Shown here one piece after another: positions 1-9,806 of a DNA stretch of 64,000 nt. The notes under the pieces are model-generated. The model made no database searches. It had not been told where the DNA came from and saw nothing but the letters and a program-made list of their open reading frames with translations. Source of the DNA: Gracilaria gracilis. Its lineage: Eukaryota > Rhodophyta > Florideophyceae > Gracilariales > Gracilariaceae. Each line of letters opens with the position of its first letter. The stretch's first letter is position 1. The translations under genes were made by a program, and so were the position numbers. Where the stretch lies: NCBI GenBank assembly GCA_030374805.1, contig JARGSG010000125.1, positions 1-64,000 on the forward strand, in the 5' to 3' direction.

Positions 1-30
1 TAAATAAAAAGCAATTGATTGAAAAAAAAA
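1..30 (+). repeat. LINE 3' tail at window edge
   Basis: The first 30 bases are the conserved 3' terminus of the LINE family found throughout the window (AATAAAAAGCAATTGATTG followed by A's). The same tail is seen at 262-286, 6728-6759 and 32460-32493 on the plus strand and near 28224-28261 on the minus strand. The rest of this copy lies outside the window. Confidence 0.8.
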
Positions 31-286
31 AGTACTGGAAGTACGGAAGACTGAAGGTACTACTCGGAATGGAAGATTGGTCACCTGGAGAGAGACAGGA
101 GGCGACCGAAATACTAGAGGTATTGGAAGAAGCACAGTTGTAAATCTGTGCTATAAGTAGTAAGAATGATTGCGTTGGTTCGTAATTGACCAAGTTAGTT
201 TACACCTTGACAGTGTTACCCTGCTGCTCTTCATGGGACATTGGGAACACTATAAATAAAAAGCTATTGATTGAAAAAAAAAAAAG
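31..286 (+). mobile_element. 5'-truncated LINE copy (3' end only)
   Basis: This segment matches 32239-32493 nearly base for base. It contains the last codons of LINE ORF2 (the KYGRLKVLLGMEDWSPGERQ stretch), the stop codon and the 3'UTR with its A-tail. It starts directly after the A-tail of the copy at 1-30, so it is a severely 5'-truncated insertion. Such truncation is usual for target-primed reverse transcription. The 3' flank at 287 is LINE ORF1 sequence in the opposite orientation. Confidence 0.85.
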
Positions 287-912
287 ATCGCCGCTACTGT
301 TGTTTGGGAGTCCTCTGCGAACCTAATATGTGTACGCAATGGTGCAAGGCGGTCGATCGGATGGGCAGCTCTGGTATGAGTCCCCTTAGGTACCATCGGA
401 CTTGCCTTGGAAGAATCACGGTCGACTTTCCCAGGCTGTTTTGCAGTCGGGTTCACACTTTGGTTCGGTGTACTTGGCTGCTTATGGTGCATCAACTCCT
501 GTGTTACCTTCACTTGGGACGTATACCAATGCTTGGCCCACGCTGACGTTGTGCGAGTTGCTGCAGTCTGCAAGCGATATAGCGCCTGCTCCAGGTTTTT
601 CTGTCCGTCGTTCGGCCTTACTCATCATCTTTCGCGATGACATGGCATTCGAGGTGGCGGCGAAGTTAGGCATGTGCGTGTACCCGGCTGCACGCATTCC
701 TGCAACCAGTTTGTGAGCAACGTCAGTCGCAGTCACGATTTCCAATATCGAACGTCCTATGAAGGACAGAGCGATAACGCAACGGCTCGGAAGTCCACTG
801 CGAAGGTGTCTCATGAGAGGGCGGTAGGGGCCGCGCGGTATGCCACGGAAGTACTGCGCTTCCATTTTCGGGGGCCGAGATTGCGATATCGGCAGTGGTG
901 CATATTCTCCGC
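287..912 (-). mobile_element. LINE ORF1 fragment
   Basis: On the minus strand this segment encodes the middle of LINE ORF1 and parallels 32625-33245. Recognisable pieces are RGPYRPLMRHLRSGLPSRCV and VAHKLVAGMRAAGYTHMPNF. Homology ends near 910, where Copia leader sequence begins. It is a fragment, and its frame is broken relative to the copy at 31511-34144. Confidence 0.8.
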
Positions 913-1094
913 TGGCGCCCTCGCTGTTGAGTGTCGAGAGTACTCCACTCCAGCCTCTCCCCTCTTTGTGTAACATAAGCATTGAGTCCCTCACACTGCT
1001 TGTATTGTTGTTTGTCAAAAGTTACTTTTGTTTCTCTCTCCTGTTTTCTACTTGGTTTCCTGGATCTGGTTGTATTCGGAAGGAGTCTTTCACA

Positions 1095-4000
1095 ATGTCA
1101 GACTCGGAAAAGGAAACTGAAACCAACTCTGGTGTGAAGATTCCCCGCTTCCATGGCAAGCGCGGTGAGGATTACGCACTCTGGCGGCATCGTCTTCGTG
1201 CCGCATGTCGCATCAAAGGTGTCTGGAATGTTGTTAACACTGATTCTGAGCAGTCTATATCCACTGATACCACTGGTACGGATGGTCAAGGATCTTCTGC
1301 AGAGGCCATTCGCACATTGCCTAAGCGTGAGAAGGCCTGTGGGATCATCATATGTGCACTTGGCGATGCTCCTCTACGTGTGGTAATGGACGTGGATGAT
1401 GATCCGGCACGAATGCTCAAGATGCTTGATGCGCGTTATGCATCTAATCGAACGGTTTCTCGGATCGCGGTTCAGACTCAACTGTTCCGTATGTCGTACA
1501 ATGGACAGAACATGTCTGAGTATGTCGATCAATTCACTGCATTGTTCTCACAGTTGGATCGTATGGGCAAGGATGCCGCTATTCCGGAATCGCATAAGGC
1601 TCCTATGCTTTTGGCTTCTATTGATCCGCAAAGTTCTTTGGAGTCTACCGCTGCGGCGTTGCGCACCAAGGAAATATCCGAACTGACTTGGAATTATGTT
1701 GCTACCACACTTATCGATGAGTACAATGCACGTCATATAACTTCTGGGCGTAGTCGCAGTCGCAAGAAGAATAAAGGAAAAGGTTCTGGAAGGCAGTGTG
1801 GTACCTCTGCAAGTGCAAATCATCGAGATGGAAATGACTCTGATGATGCTCCTACTAATCGTGCACTGGCAGCTGGTAGCACCAATGGTCATCACTGCGA
1901 TTTTTGTGATCGTGATGGACACACTCAGGACCGATGCTACATGAACCCAGACAATCCGGACAACCATTTACCGAAGAGTATCCTGGACAAGCTTACATTG
2001 AAGTCAAAAGATAAGCCGAAGACCTCTTCAAAATCATCTGGCAAATCGTCCAAGATCGAAATAGCTGGCATGTCTATGGAGAAAGCAACGGTTCTACCAC
2101 CCACTCAAAGAGACATGGACACTTACGCAGATAGTGGAGCGATCTCGCACTACTTCCATTCTGCTTCCGCATTCATTCCCAGTACACTGCATGATGTGGA
2201 GGAGCGTCTTATACAGCTTGCAGATAAGACATGTGTGTCTGCAACTCAGCGTGGAGATGTGATTCTGCCTTTCGAGAATGTGATTTTACGTCTGAGTGAT
2301 GCACTCCTGGTTCCTTCAATGGAGTACAACTTGGTTTCTGTGGGTTGCTTAGCCGACAAACAGATTGAGTCACGTTTCCGTTCTGCAGAAGTTCGTCTGA
2401 TTCATGACAATGGTTTGCACATTGGGTCAGGAAAGCGCGATAAACGTTCCGGACTGTACACTTTGCCGGAACCGGTAGCGCAGTTCACTCATGAACGAGC
2501 ACTTACTTCCAGCCAGGTTGATTTGGATTGCGCATTGAAGGCCTCGATGACTGCTTTGACACAGCTATGGCACCGAAGACTTGCACATATGAACCCCAGA
2601 GACTTGCAAGTTGTTCACAAACATGCAGATGGTGTGCCAAGTCTTGCGAAAATGGGGGAGGTCTGTGGGTCATGCCGTCTTGGAAAAGCGCACAAACTAC
2701 CGTTTCCTGGTTCATTTAGTCGTGAATCGTCAGTTGGTGACAAAGTGCACACTGACATCATCGGTCCACTCACCACATCGTTTCCGGACAGGTTTAAGTA
2801 TGCGTCAGCATTCGTGGATGACCACTCACGATATGTTATCATTGGATTCATGAAACACCGCAGCCAAATCAGTGAGGTGTATGATGGTGTTGCACAGAAG
2901 CTCAAGCAGCTTGGAGGAGTGGTGGTGAAGAAACTGCACTCGGATGGGGCTAAGGAATACATTGCGTTACAAGATAATCCAGAAAACGCATTTGAAGACA
3001 CTTCCTTTTCACCTCCGTACACTCCGGAACACAACGCCATAGCCGAGCGCATCAATCGCACTATGGAGGAAGCAGCTCGGGCTATGCTCATTCAGGCCAA
3101 TCTACCGGAATGTTTGTGGGTCTTTGCGTTGAAACATGTACAGTTTGTGCGGAACCGTGTTCCACATTCAACTAATGGAAGCACTCCGTACTCGTTGATG
3201 ACGGGAAAGAGGCCGACATTGAAGCACACCCGTGTGTTTGCATGTGCAGCTTTCGTAATGAAGATGATCGAAGGAACCAAGTTCGAGTCTCGTGCACTAG
3301 AGGGGGTGTACTTGCAGACTCTTGAGCATGGTGTATTCGATGTACTTGTCAGAGATGATGATGGTCTACCGCGCATCATGCACTCACGTCATGTCACATT
3401 TGATGAGAATTCATTCCCTGGTGCCGAGTACCTGGAGGAGTTTATGGAGGATGAATGTGCATCTGACACAGACTACAGTTCTGAGCCTGCGCCATGCTCC
3501 GACTCCGACGGCTCTTACCCAGATGATCCTGGTGACGAAGTAAATGTGGATGACATTTGTGCCAGTACGAGTGGCCCCGATGATGAATCTGGCCCAATTT
3601 CCGAAGAAGCATTACCTGCACCAAGTAATGAAAGCAGTGATGATGGTGTGGACAATGCTGAAGGTGATGGCTCTGCTGATGAAAGTGACCACCACCCTGC
3701 GAACGACACAGCGCACGAGCCCACTGGTGACACGGACGACTCTACCGAACCACCACGATACCCGCAACGCACGCGTCGTGCACCCCGGAGGTGGTACATG
3801 GCTGCGTCTGCAACCACATCTGCAGTTGAGGTTACCACAAGTGATGAACCTACGCTGAAGGAAGCAATGTCCGCGACGCCCATGGAGCAGAGCTTATGGC
3901 GAGCAGCCATTGAAGATGAACTCGCATCACTTGAGTCAAAGAATACTTGGAAAGAGGACAAATCTCCATCGCAACAACCACTGCCCACGCACATTGTGCT

Positions 4001-5420
4001 CAAGGTCAAGCGTAATGCAGATGGTTCGGTGGAACGCTTCAAGGCTCGAGTCGTGGCCGGTGGTAATCACCAAACCTTTGGTGAGAACTACATGGAAACG
4101 TATGCTCCAGTGGTTTCGTTTGGCATAGTACGTTTCTTCCTCTACTTGACTCTATGCTTGCAGATGTATATTGCTCAGGTGGATGTGAAGACTGCATTTC
4201 TCAACGGCCATCTCGACGAGGATGTTTGGGTAATGTCACCACGCGGTGTTTCTGGAATTGGCTCACGATGCTATAAGCTTCAAAAGGCAATGTACGGGCT
4301 AAAGCAAGCACATCTAGCCTGGCACACCAAGTTGACGGGCGATCTGCGAGCCATTGGATTTGAAGAGTTGCCGAGTGCTCATTGTGTGTTTCGGCGAGCC
4401 AGTAAACACAAAGGCTACGCGTACATCCTTGTGTATGTGGACGATCTGCTAATCTTTACTCCATCTGCAGAAGAACGGTCTGCGATTTTGGAGGAGCTTC
4501 GGAGCCTGTACGAGATCCGTGTTGAGAACAAAGTAACTCTCTACCTGGGTGTGGAACTCACTTGGAGCATAGACGACGATGGTCGTTTAACTGGGATGCA
4601 ACTTGCACAGCCGTTGTATATCGAAGGAATGCTTCGACGCTTTGGTCTTGACAGGAGCAAACCAGCTCGCAGCCCCATGGTAGAATCTTTCTTCACAGGA
4701 CTTGCGGAGGAGGAAGACAAATCCCCTCAGGATATGCAGCTATACCAGCAGATGATCGGGTCTCTGCTGTACTTGGCACTTCGCACACGCGTGGACATTC
4801 TCGCACCAGTACTCATCCTTGCACGTTATCAAAGCAACCCAACACCATACTGTCACAGGGCAGCGAAACGGGTTCTGCGCTACTTACAAGGAACTTGCAA
4901 ACATGGTTTGAATTATCACGCTGGCTCCCTGGACATGGAAGCGTATGTCGATTCGGACTATGTCGGCGACAAGTCCGATCGTAAGTCCATGTCGGGATAC
5001 ATGATCAAGTTTGGGTCCGCCGTGGTATTCTTTGGTGCAAAGAAACAGGCTTCAGTTGCATTGTCTACTGCAGAGGCTGAGTACTACGCTTTGACCATGG
5101 CAGCGCAGGAGGTTGTGTGGATGAAGCGTCTACTATCTGAACTTGACTTGGACGTCGATGGTGCAGTTCCTCTACCCTCGGACAACCAGGTTGCGATCGA
5201 CTGGAGTGCAAGAGAAAGATGCCCATCGGGTCGCGCCAAGCACATCGATGTGAAGCTGCACTTTATTCGGGAACTGGGAAAGGAGTTTGTGATTGATGTC
5301 AAGTACATTCCAACTGAGTTGAATGATGCGGACATTCTCACGAAGCCCTTAGGTCCATTCAGTATTCAGGCCATCATGAAAAGGATTGGACTTGGTCAGG
5401 AACTCGAGGAGGAGTGTTGA
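1095..5420 (+). CDS. Copia gag-pol polyprotein
   Basis: This 1441-residue polyprotein starts at MSDSEKETE; the frame is open further upstream, but that part is LINE-derived. In order it shows gag, a CCHC knuckle (CDFCDRDGHTQDRC), the protease motif DSGA, the integrase HHCC zinc region (HRRLAHMNP to CGSCRLGK), the integrase catalytic core (HTDIIGPL to the DDHSRY region and the NAIAERIN region), reverse transcriptase (AFLNGHLDEDVW, then YVDDLLIF) and RNase H (YVDSDYVGDKSDRKS, ending ADILTKPL). The order integrase before reverse transcriptase places it in Ty1/Copia. The protein would be processed in a cytoplasmic particle. No break is visible in the frame. Confidence 0.93.
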   Translation: MSDSEKETETNSGVKIPRFHGKRGEDYALWRHRLRAACRIKGVWNVVNTDSEQSISTDTTGTDGQGSSAEAIRTLPKREKACGIIICALGDAPLRVVMDVDDDPARMLKMLDARYASNRTVSRIAVQTQLFRMSYNGQNMSEYVDQFTALFSQLDRMGKDAAIPESHKAPMLLASIDPQSSLESTAAALRTKEISELTWNYVATTLIDEYNARHITSGRSRSRKKNKGKGSGRQCGTSASANHRDGNDSDDAPTNRALAAGSTNGHHCDFCDRDGHTQDRCYMNPDNPDNHLPKSILDKLTLKSKDKPKTSSKSSGKSSKIEIAGMSMEKATVLPPTQRDMDTYADSGAISHYFHSASAFIPSTLHDVEERLIQLADKTCVSATQRGDVILPFENVILRLSDALLVPSMEYNLVSVGCLADKQIESRFRSAEVRLIHDNGLHIGSGKRDKRSGLYTLPEPVAQFTHERALTSSQVDLDCALKASMTALTQLWHRRLAHMNPRDLQVVHKHADGVPSLAKMGEVCGSCRLGKAHKLPFPGSFSRESSVGDKVHTDIIGPLTTSFPDRFKYASAFVDDHSRYVIIGFMKHRSQISEVYDGVAQKLKQLGGVVVKKLHSDGAKEYIALQDNPENAFEDTSFSPPYTPEHNAIAERINRTMEEAARAMLIQANLPECLWVFALKHVQFVRNRVPHSTNGSTPYSLMTGKRPTLKHTRVFACAAFVMKMIEGTKFESRALEGVYLQTLEHGVFDVLVRDDDGLPRIMHSRHVTFDENSFPGAEYLEEFMEDECASDTDYSSEPAPCSDSDGSYPDDPGDEVNVDDICASTSGPDDESGPISEEALPAPSNESSDDGVDNAEGDGSADESDHHPANDTAHEPTGDTDDSTEPPRYPQRTRRAPRRWYMAASATTSAVEVTTSDEPTLKEAMSATPMEQSLWRAAIEDELASLESKNTWKEDKSPSQQPLPTHIVLKVKRNADGSVERFKARVVAGGNHQTFGENYMETYAPVVSFGIVRFFLYLTLCLQMYIAQVDVKTAFLNGHLDEDVWVMSPRGVSGIGSRCYKLQKAMYGLKQAHLAWHTKLTGDLRAIGFEELPSAHCVFRRASKHKGYAYILVYVDDLLIFTPSAEERSAILEELRSLYEIRVENKVTLYLGVELTWSIDDDGRLTGMQLAQPLYIEGMLRRFGLDRSKPARSPMVESFFTGLAEEEDKSPQDMQLYQQMIGSLLYLALRTRVDILAPVLILARYQSNPTPYCHRAAKRVLRYLQGTCKHGLNYHAGSLDMEAYVDSDYVGDKSDRKSMSGYMIKFGSAVVFFGAKKQASVALSTAEAEYYALTMAAQEVVWMKRLLSELDLDVDGAVPLPSDNQVAIDWSARERCPSGRAKHIDVKLHFIRELGKEFVIDVKYIPTELNDADILTKPLGPFSIQAIMKRIGLGQELEEEC

Positions 5421-6142
5421 TGTATGGATGTGGTCGAGTGCCTGTCAGTCCCTCAAGGGTGCTCCAAGTACTTGGAATACAAAGTTGCAGGGGAGCATGG
5501 GCACTTTTGGGCACCCTCATGAGAAAAGCGCATATGCGTGTCTCCGCGAACCGAACGTGATACTGCAATATGATTGGCTACTGCAAATGGCTACATGCAA
5601 CGTGGTTTGCACAAGTGGAACGTGTTGTATGGAGCGAGAAGGGCAGATGGAAGAAGTGGTACGCTGTGATTGGCTGCAGCCTGTAGGTGGTGGCCAGTTA
5701 TGCGTTAGCGGGGTATCTGTTATTATAGGCCATTGTGAGGGGTTGTGCAATGTATGCGATTCTGGGCTACTATGAAGGGTTTTGGAGCGAATGTGCGATT
5801 CTGAGCTGCGCGAGGGTGTTGGCTGTGCCAGACCGAAATTGTCAATATTTTAGAGCAAGATATGGATCATGGAGTTGGCATTGGATTTGGCACGATTTGA
5901 TTTAGGTGTTTGAATTCGTATTGTGTTTTGCGCGCGCTTTTGCTGTCAAAGTGTACACTTTCACAACGTATGCAGTTATGTCGCTGGCTGCGACGGCGGC
6001 GGCGCGCGCTAGAGTATTTGTAGGTTGCGATCGCTGCCCGATCACTAAACTCGGGAAGAAGGTGGCCCACCCCCTTTGTTTGTCTTACTCATCTTCTTCA
6101 CTACTTTCCCCTTTCCTTCTCTAACCTGCGTTCGTTGCGTAA
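5415..6142 (+). repeat. Putative Copia LTR
   Basis: The segment starts with TGTTGATG immediately after a purine-rich tract at the end of the Copia frame. It ends immediately before a Copia-type primer-binding site at 6143. These two marks bracket about 728 bp with the size and position of an LTR. No second copy is visible in the window, so the call rests on position only. It could serve as the 3' LTR of the left element or the 5' LTR of the right one. Confidence 0.45.
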
Positions 6143-6156
6143 GGTTATGGGCCCAG
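6143..6156 (+). other. Copia-type primer-binding site (initiator tRNA-Met half)
   Basis: GGTTATGGGCCCAG is complementary to the anticodon region of eukaryotic initiator tRNA-Met. Drosophila copia and relatives use this region, through a half-tRNA, to prime minus-strand synthesis. Its place right after a putative LTR supports the assignment. It marks the left end of the internal region of a second Copia element. Confidence 0.6.
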
Positions 6157-6245
6157 AGCGTCGACTATTCGCAGACGTCACGCTCTTCTAACTTTTCATT
6201 TGGCCTCTAAGAAGTTTTCCTATCTGCGACAGGTACGCGTATTGG

Positions 6246-6270
6246 GCGAGCGAGCGAGCGAGCGAGCGCG
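6246..6270. repeat. (GAGC)n microsatellite
   Basis: About six tandem GCGA/GAGC units lie in the leader of the second Copia remnant. This is a simple repeat with no evident function. Confidence 0.85.
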
Positions 6271-6691
6271 AAGGACCGCGCTGATTTCCCGCAAGTGACT
6301 AGCAGGGGCTAACTGGTGAACGCATATCTTTGGCTACTAACCTCCCTGGGACGTCTCGTACGGATTGTAAAGCCCCTCGCTCTGAAGTGCGCAGAGCAGA
6401 GTAGGTCAAGAAGATATCGCATCTCACCTGGAGAGAGTAACCAGGGATCAGAGGTTCGGACCTCTAGGGTAACCGGAGCTAGATAACTCCTGCCAGTGGA
6501 CCCGCTGCTTTTTCTTCTTCTTCTTTCTTGTTTCCGGGTTTGAGTTCTGTCTCACCCGTGAGATTGTGTCAAGAGATGTGAGGTTTGACGAGTCTTCGGG
6601 CTTAGAAGACCATGAGAACTGTGAGGAAGAGGACTACGCTGACATGGAGTTGATTGACATGTCTAGTCCGGATGACACCTCCAACTCTGAC

Positions 6692-6759
6692 GCTCTTCGC
6701 TCTTCATGGGACATTGGGAACACTATAAATAAAAAGCAATTGATTGAAAAAAAAAAAAA
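6692..6759 (+). mobile_element. 68-bp LINE tail insertion with 12-bp TSD
   Basis: Only the last bases of the LINE 3'UTR and an A-tail are present. The insert is flanked by perfect direct repeats TCCAACTCTGAC at 6680-6691 and 6760-6771. The uninterrupted target is visible at 7314-7325 in the duplicated copy of the same Copia sequence. This is an extreme 5' truncation, and it fixes the 3' terminus of the LINE. Confidence 0.92.
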
Positions 6760-7440
6760 TCCAACTCTGACACATCCAGTCACCCCAGTAAAGATGATCC
6801 TTCCGCACCTGCGCCTGATGGCCATGATGCGTCTGAGAGTAGCAGTGATGGTTCCACATCAGTTCCACATGTTGAGCCTGAAGGGCAAGAGACGCAGCCT
6901 GTTCGTAGATCCACACGTGAGAGTAAGAAGCCAACGTGTTGGTGGGGTGGAACTGCTCTTCTGACAGCCAGTGATGACACTCCTTCTTCTTATAGTGAAG
7001 CTGTGTCACGTCCTGATTCCGAAGCATGGAAAAAGGCAATGAAGAGCGAGTACCAGTCACTGATAGAGCAAGACACATGGGATATAGTGCCTAGGCCAGC
7101 AGACAGCAACGTGATTTCGTCCAAGTGGGTGTACGTTCAGAAGTATGAAGCTGCCCCATCTGTTGAACCAACTGTGAGGTACAAGGCTCGAATGGTTGCT
7201 AGAAAAGTCCTGCAGATTGAAGGTGTGGACTTCTCAGAGACTTTTGCACCAGTGATGAAGTTCACTTCGATCAGGATGGTTCTGTTGAGTGACATGTCTA
7301 GTCCGGATGACACCTCCAACTCTGACACATCCAGTCACCCCAGTGAAGATGATCCTTCTGTTGGATGTCATGCTGTCACTGACACCAAGCTGTTCACATG
7401 TGACAAGTCTAGAATGGTACCCTGGTATGTGAAACTATGA

Positions 7441-7939
7441 CTGATGTCGTTCTGTACGCTCCACTTTGTTGGATGGTGGAAGAGCCACCATTGGATGAAC
7501 GTGTCAGATGTGCTGCTGCGTCGAATATCAAGGTGATCAGATGGGTTCGTAGAGACAGACTGTACACCAGGACACGTTGTCTATAACACACGACCTTTTT
7601 CTTCTTCTGGGAGTTTGTGAGTGCAAGCGGGTCCAGGGACGCAGTCGTACGAGACTAGTATCCTGCCGCGCCCTCCTGCAAAGGACGGTGGGCTGAGGCC
7701 CTGTTCAATCAGGAATCTCCAGGTTATTGCAACCGGAGAGCCGAAGGAGAACTCGGGGAAACTTGGCGAACGCCAGCACCCATTGGGGGAAGCCAGAGCG
7801 GTACAAGTCGAAGCGGAGCTTTGGTGTGGAAACCTGTGTGTCCACTGAGGCACTCAAGACTGCACCAGAGTGGCCGTGTTCGCTACGCAGTGACGGCCAA
7901 GTGGGAGCACTTGTGTCGGAGCGTCCAAAGCCCTGTGTT
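7441..7939. other. No gene recognised
   Basis: These 500 bases lie between the Copia remnant and the LINE 5' end. Short frames exist on both strands, but none resembles a known protein and none is long. The first part may be more of the Copia remnant. Confidence 0.5.
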
Positions 7940-9806
7940 ACGACTTTCACAGGCGGCCCGGCTGCCACTGCCCAGCCTTAGGTTTGCGAAACCCTCTGGG
8001 TGTAGTACCCGCTCCATAGACACGAAGGCAGTGGTCCAGAGTTGACTGCTGTGGGGCTACCCCCCAAAAAACCTCATTTCAGGCATTTGAAAAATTTTCA
8101 ACGCCGATCCGGGTGGACCCTGTCAAATTTTTGTCGGAGACGCCTCGAATCTGTAGAGAAGCGTTTTATCTTTCAAGCGAGCTACAGATCGCTTCCGGCA
8201 AGTAACTGGATTAGAAGTTACAAGCCTCCGGATTTCATCGACAAATCGCCGTTTTTGACCCTTCTGGGGCACCGCCCTCAGACGACCCCAAAAACGACAA
8301 TTTCGCAAAACGTCCAATAGTTACAAGTATCTTGCAACGTGTCAAAGCCGCCGGCGGTGGGCACATAAATCCAATCATTTGAGACCGGATTGGATCAAAG
8401 CTGCCAAGTAACTATATCGACGCTGAGCTATTCGGAGTGCCTCGCATTGCACCTGGACAAGTGCAGAACGAGTGCAAATTAGTTTAGGTAGAGTTTAGCA
8501 GGTTTCGTGAGAGAAAGTCCAAAAAAAGCGCAAAAAAATCGAAAAAATTGAAAACACAAAAAAGTCGCAGAACACGTGAAAAGGGCATCAAGAAGCCACA
8601 AGAGCCATCAAAACCAAAGAAAAAGACAAAAATTTTTAGAAAAAGGTTTAAAAAACCTGAAAAATGACTTCCCACCAAACCGCGTCCTTTAACATAGAGA
8701 ACCATTTCAGCCCTTTGGCTGACCCCGGGGAGACCATGGAAGGCATTCGCTTCCCACTTGATGGTAGTAGCGAACCTGAATCCGAATCTTGGAAACCAGG
8801 TCTTTCAAAGACCATTCGGAAGAAAGTATCGCCGATCCCTGAGCGCAACGACCCTCAGCCTTTGTGCACCCCGGACGAGGCGAGGACCACCTTTGGAGCG
8901 TGTCGAACGCTCATCAAATGCCCAAACTGCCATTCTAAGAATTCATTCACTCTGAATGGTAACTCTAAGTTTGGACCCACTGTGCGCTGCTCCGTCAAAG
9001 GCTGTCATCGCTCTTTCGGCGGTTTGCAGTTTCATGAAATAATTCGACCATTTCTGGTGCCGAGCAGCCCCAGGAATGGCTCTCAGCCGTCAGTCGCATC
9101 CGCTCCTACGCCTTCACCGGTTGCCGAGCACCCCATCAGCCACACCAGAACGCCCTCTAGCGCACCTGTTGCCGTCATACAGATACCAAAACAGCAATGG
9201 GAGTCGATCTTGAGGAGATGCCAGACACTAGAGGATCAAGTCGCTCGGCTCACCCAGCAGCTCCAGTCCTCTCGCAACCATGCAACGGTACCACAACAGA
9301 GACAAAACCAATGTGCTTTAGAAATTGAAGCACGATCTGTCGAGACGGCCGTTAACAGACAGCCACTTAACACGGCTCCGCCCTACACTGAACGAGCCCA
9401 ACCGCAGGGAAAACCTGTCCCTGAAGCAAGGACTGGAACAAATACTGATGTAAAGACTTGGGCACAGATTGCTAGAGAGGGTCAGCCTCGGTCATTGAAC
9501 AAGTTACCACCTGAGTTTCTTACTCGAATGGCTAAGATGGCTCCCAACCTCAAGTCTGGAGGATATGCACCACTGCCGACATCTCAATCTTGGCCCCCGA
9601 AAATGGAAACGCAGTACTTCCGTGGCATACCGCGCGGCCCTTACCGCCCTCTCATGAGACACCTTCGCAATATACTTCCGAGCCGTTGCGTTATCGCTCT
9701 GTCCTTCATAGGACGTTCGATATTGGAAATCGTGACTGCGACTGACGTTGCTCACAAACTGGTGGCAGAAAGGCGTGCAGCCGGGTACACGCACATGCCT
9801 AACTGA
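7940..9806 (+). mobile_element. LINE, 5' part (5'UTR and half of ORF1)
   Basis: Homology to the minus-strand LINE at 28224-34868 begins at ACGACTTTCACA (7940). It runs through a 720-bp 5'UTR with an A-rich leader at 8515-8650 and into ORF1. It stops abruptly after GCCTAACT near 9806. The 5' end is intact and the 3' part is missing, so this copy was cut by deletion or recombination rather than by ordinary 5' truncation. Confidence 0.85.
8664..9806 (+). CDS. LINE ORF1 protein, C-terminally truncated
   Basis: This is 380 residues of a nucleic-acid-binding LINE ORF1 whose full version (31511-34144, minus) is about 674 residues. A four-cysteine zinc ribbon (C86, C89, C109, C114; CPNCHSKNSF then RCSVKGCHRSF) is followed by a proline/serine linker. 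A coiled coil follows at roughly residues 175-205 (WESILRRCQTLEDQVARLTQ), and then a conserved basic region (RGPYRPLMRHLR). The frame is open throughout, but the natural C-terminus is replaced by a stop a few bases past the break point. It is probably not functional alone. Confidence 0.8.
   Translation: MTSHQTASFNIENHFSPLADPGETMEGIRFPLDGSSEPESESWKPGLSKTIRKKVSPIPERNDPQPLCTPDEARTTFGACRTLIKCPNCHSKNSFTLNGNSKFGPTVRCSVKGCHRSFGGLQFHEIIRPFLVPSSPRNGSQPSVASAPTPSPVAEHPISHTRTPSSAPVAVIQIPKQQWESILRRCQTLEDQVARLTQQLQSSRNHATVPQQRQNQCALEIEARSVETAVNRQPLNTAPPYTERAQPQGKPVPEARTGTNTDVKTWAQIAREGQPRSLNKLPPEFLTRMAKMAPNLKSGGYAPLPTSQSWPPKMETQYFRGIPRGPYRPLMRHLRNILPSRCVIALSFIGRSILEIVTATDVAHKLVAERRAAGYTHMPN

Larger units (their letters stand above)
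913..6142 (+). mobile_element. Ty1/Copia retrotransposon, coding part looks whole
   Basis: This LTR-retrotransposon interrupts a LINE ORF1 fragment on its left. A single open gag-pol frame (1095-5420) has the Copia order protease, integrase, reverse transcriptase, RNase H. A short purine-rich tract lies just before position 5415, where a TGTTGATG start typical of Copia LTRs occurs, so 5415-6142 is the likely 3' LTR. I could not find a matching 5' LTR in 913-1094, so the left end is probably truncated. The uninterrupted frame suggests a recent insertion relative to the surrounding debris. Confidence 0.8.
6143..7440 (+). mobile_element. Second Copia element, internally deleted remnant
   Basis: After the primer-binding site comes about 420 bp of leader. 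Then follow the end of a Copia integrase domain (SRDVRFDE) and the start of a Copia reverse transcriptase (EAWKKAMKSEYQSLIEQDTW to ETFAPVMKFTSIRMVLL). This is a different Copia family from the element on its left. A roughly 50-bp coding stretch (from GACATGTCTAGTCCGG) is present twice, at 6656 and 7291. The element is broken, with large internal loss and a LINE insertion, and is clearly older than its left neighbour. Confidence 0.75.

Noticed and set aside
840-1094. N-terminal extension of the Copia frame
   Set aside because: The frame is open from 840, but 840-912 is antisense LINE ORF1 and the rest is leader. Gag begins naturally at MSDSEKETE (1095).
7600-7940. Gene upstream of the LINE 5' end
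   Set aside because: Short opposing frames only; not similar to the sequence upstream of the other full 5' end at 34869.
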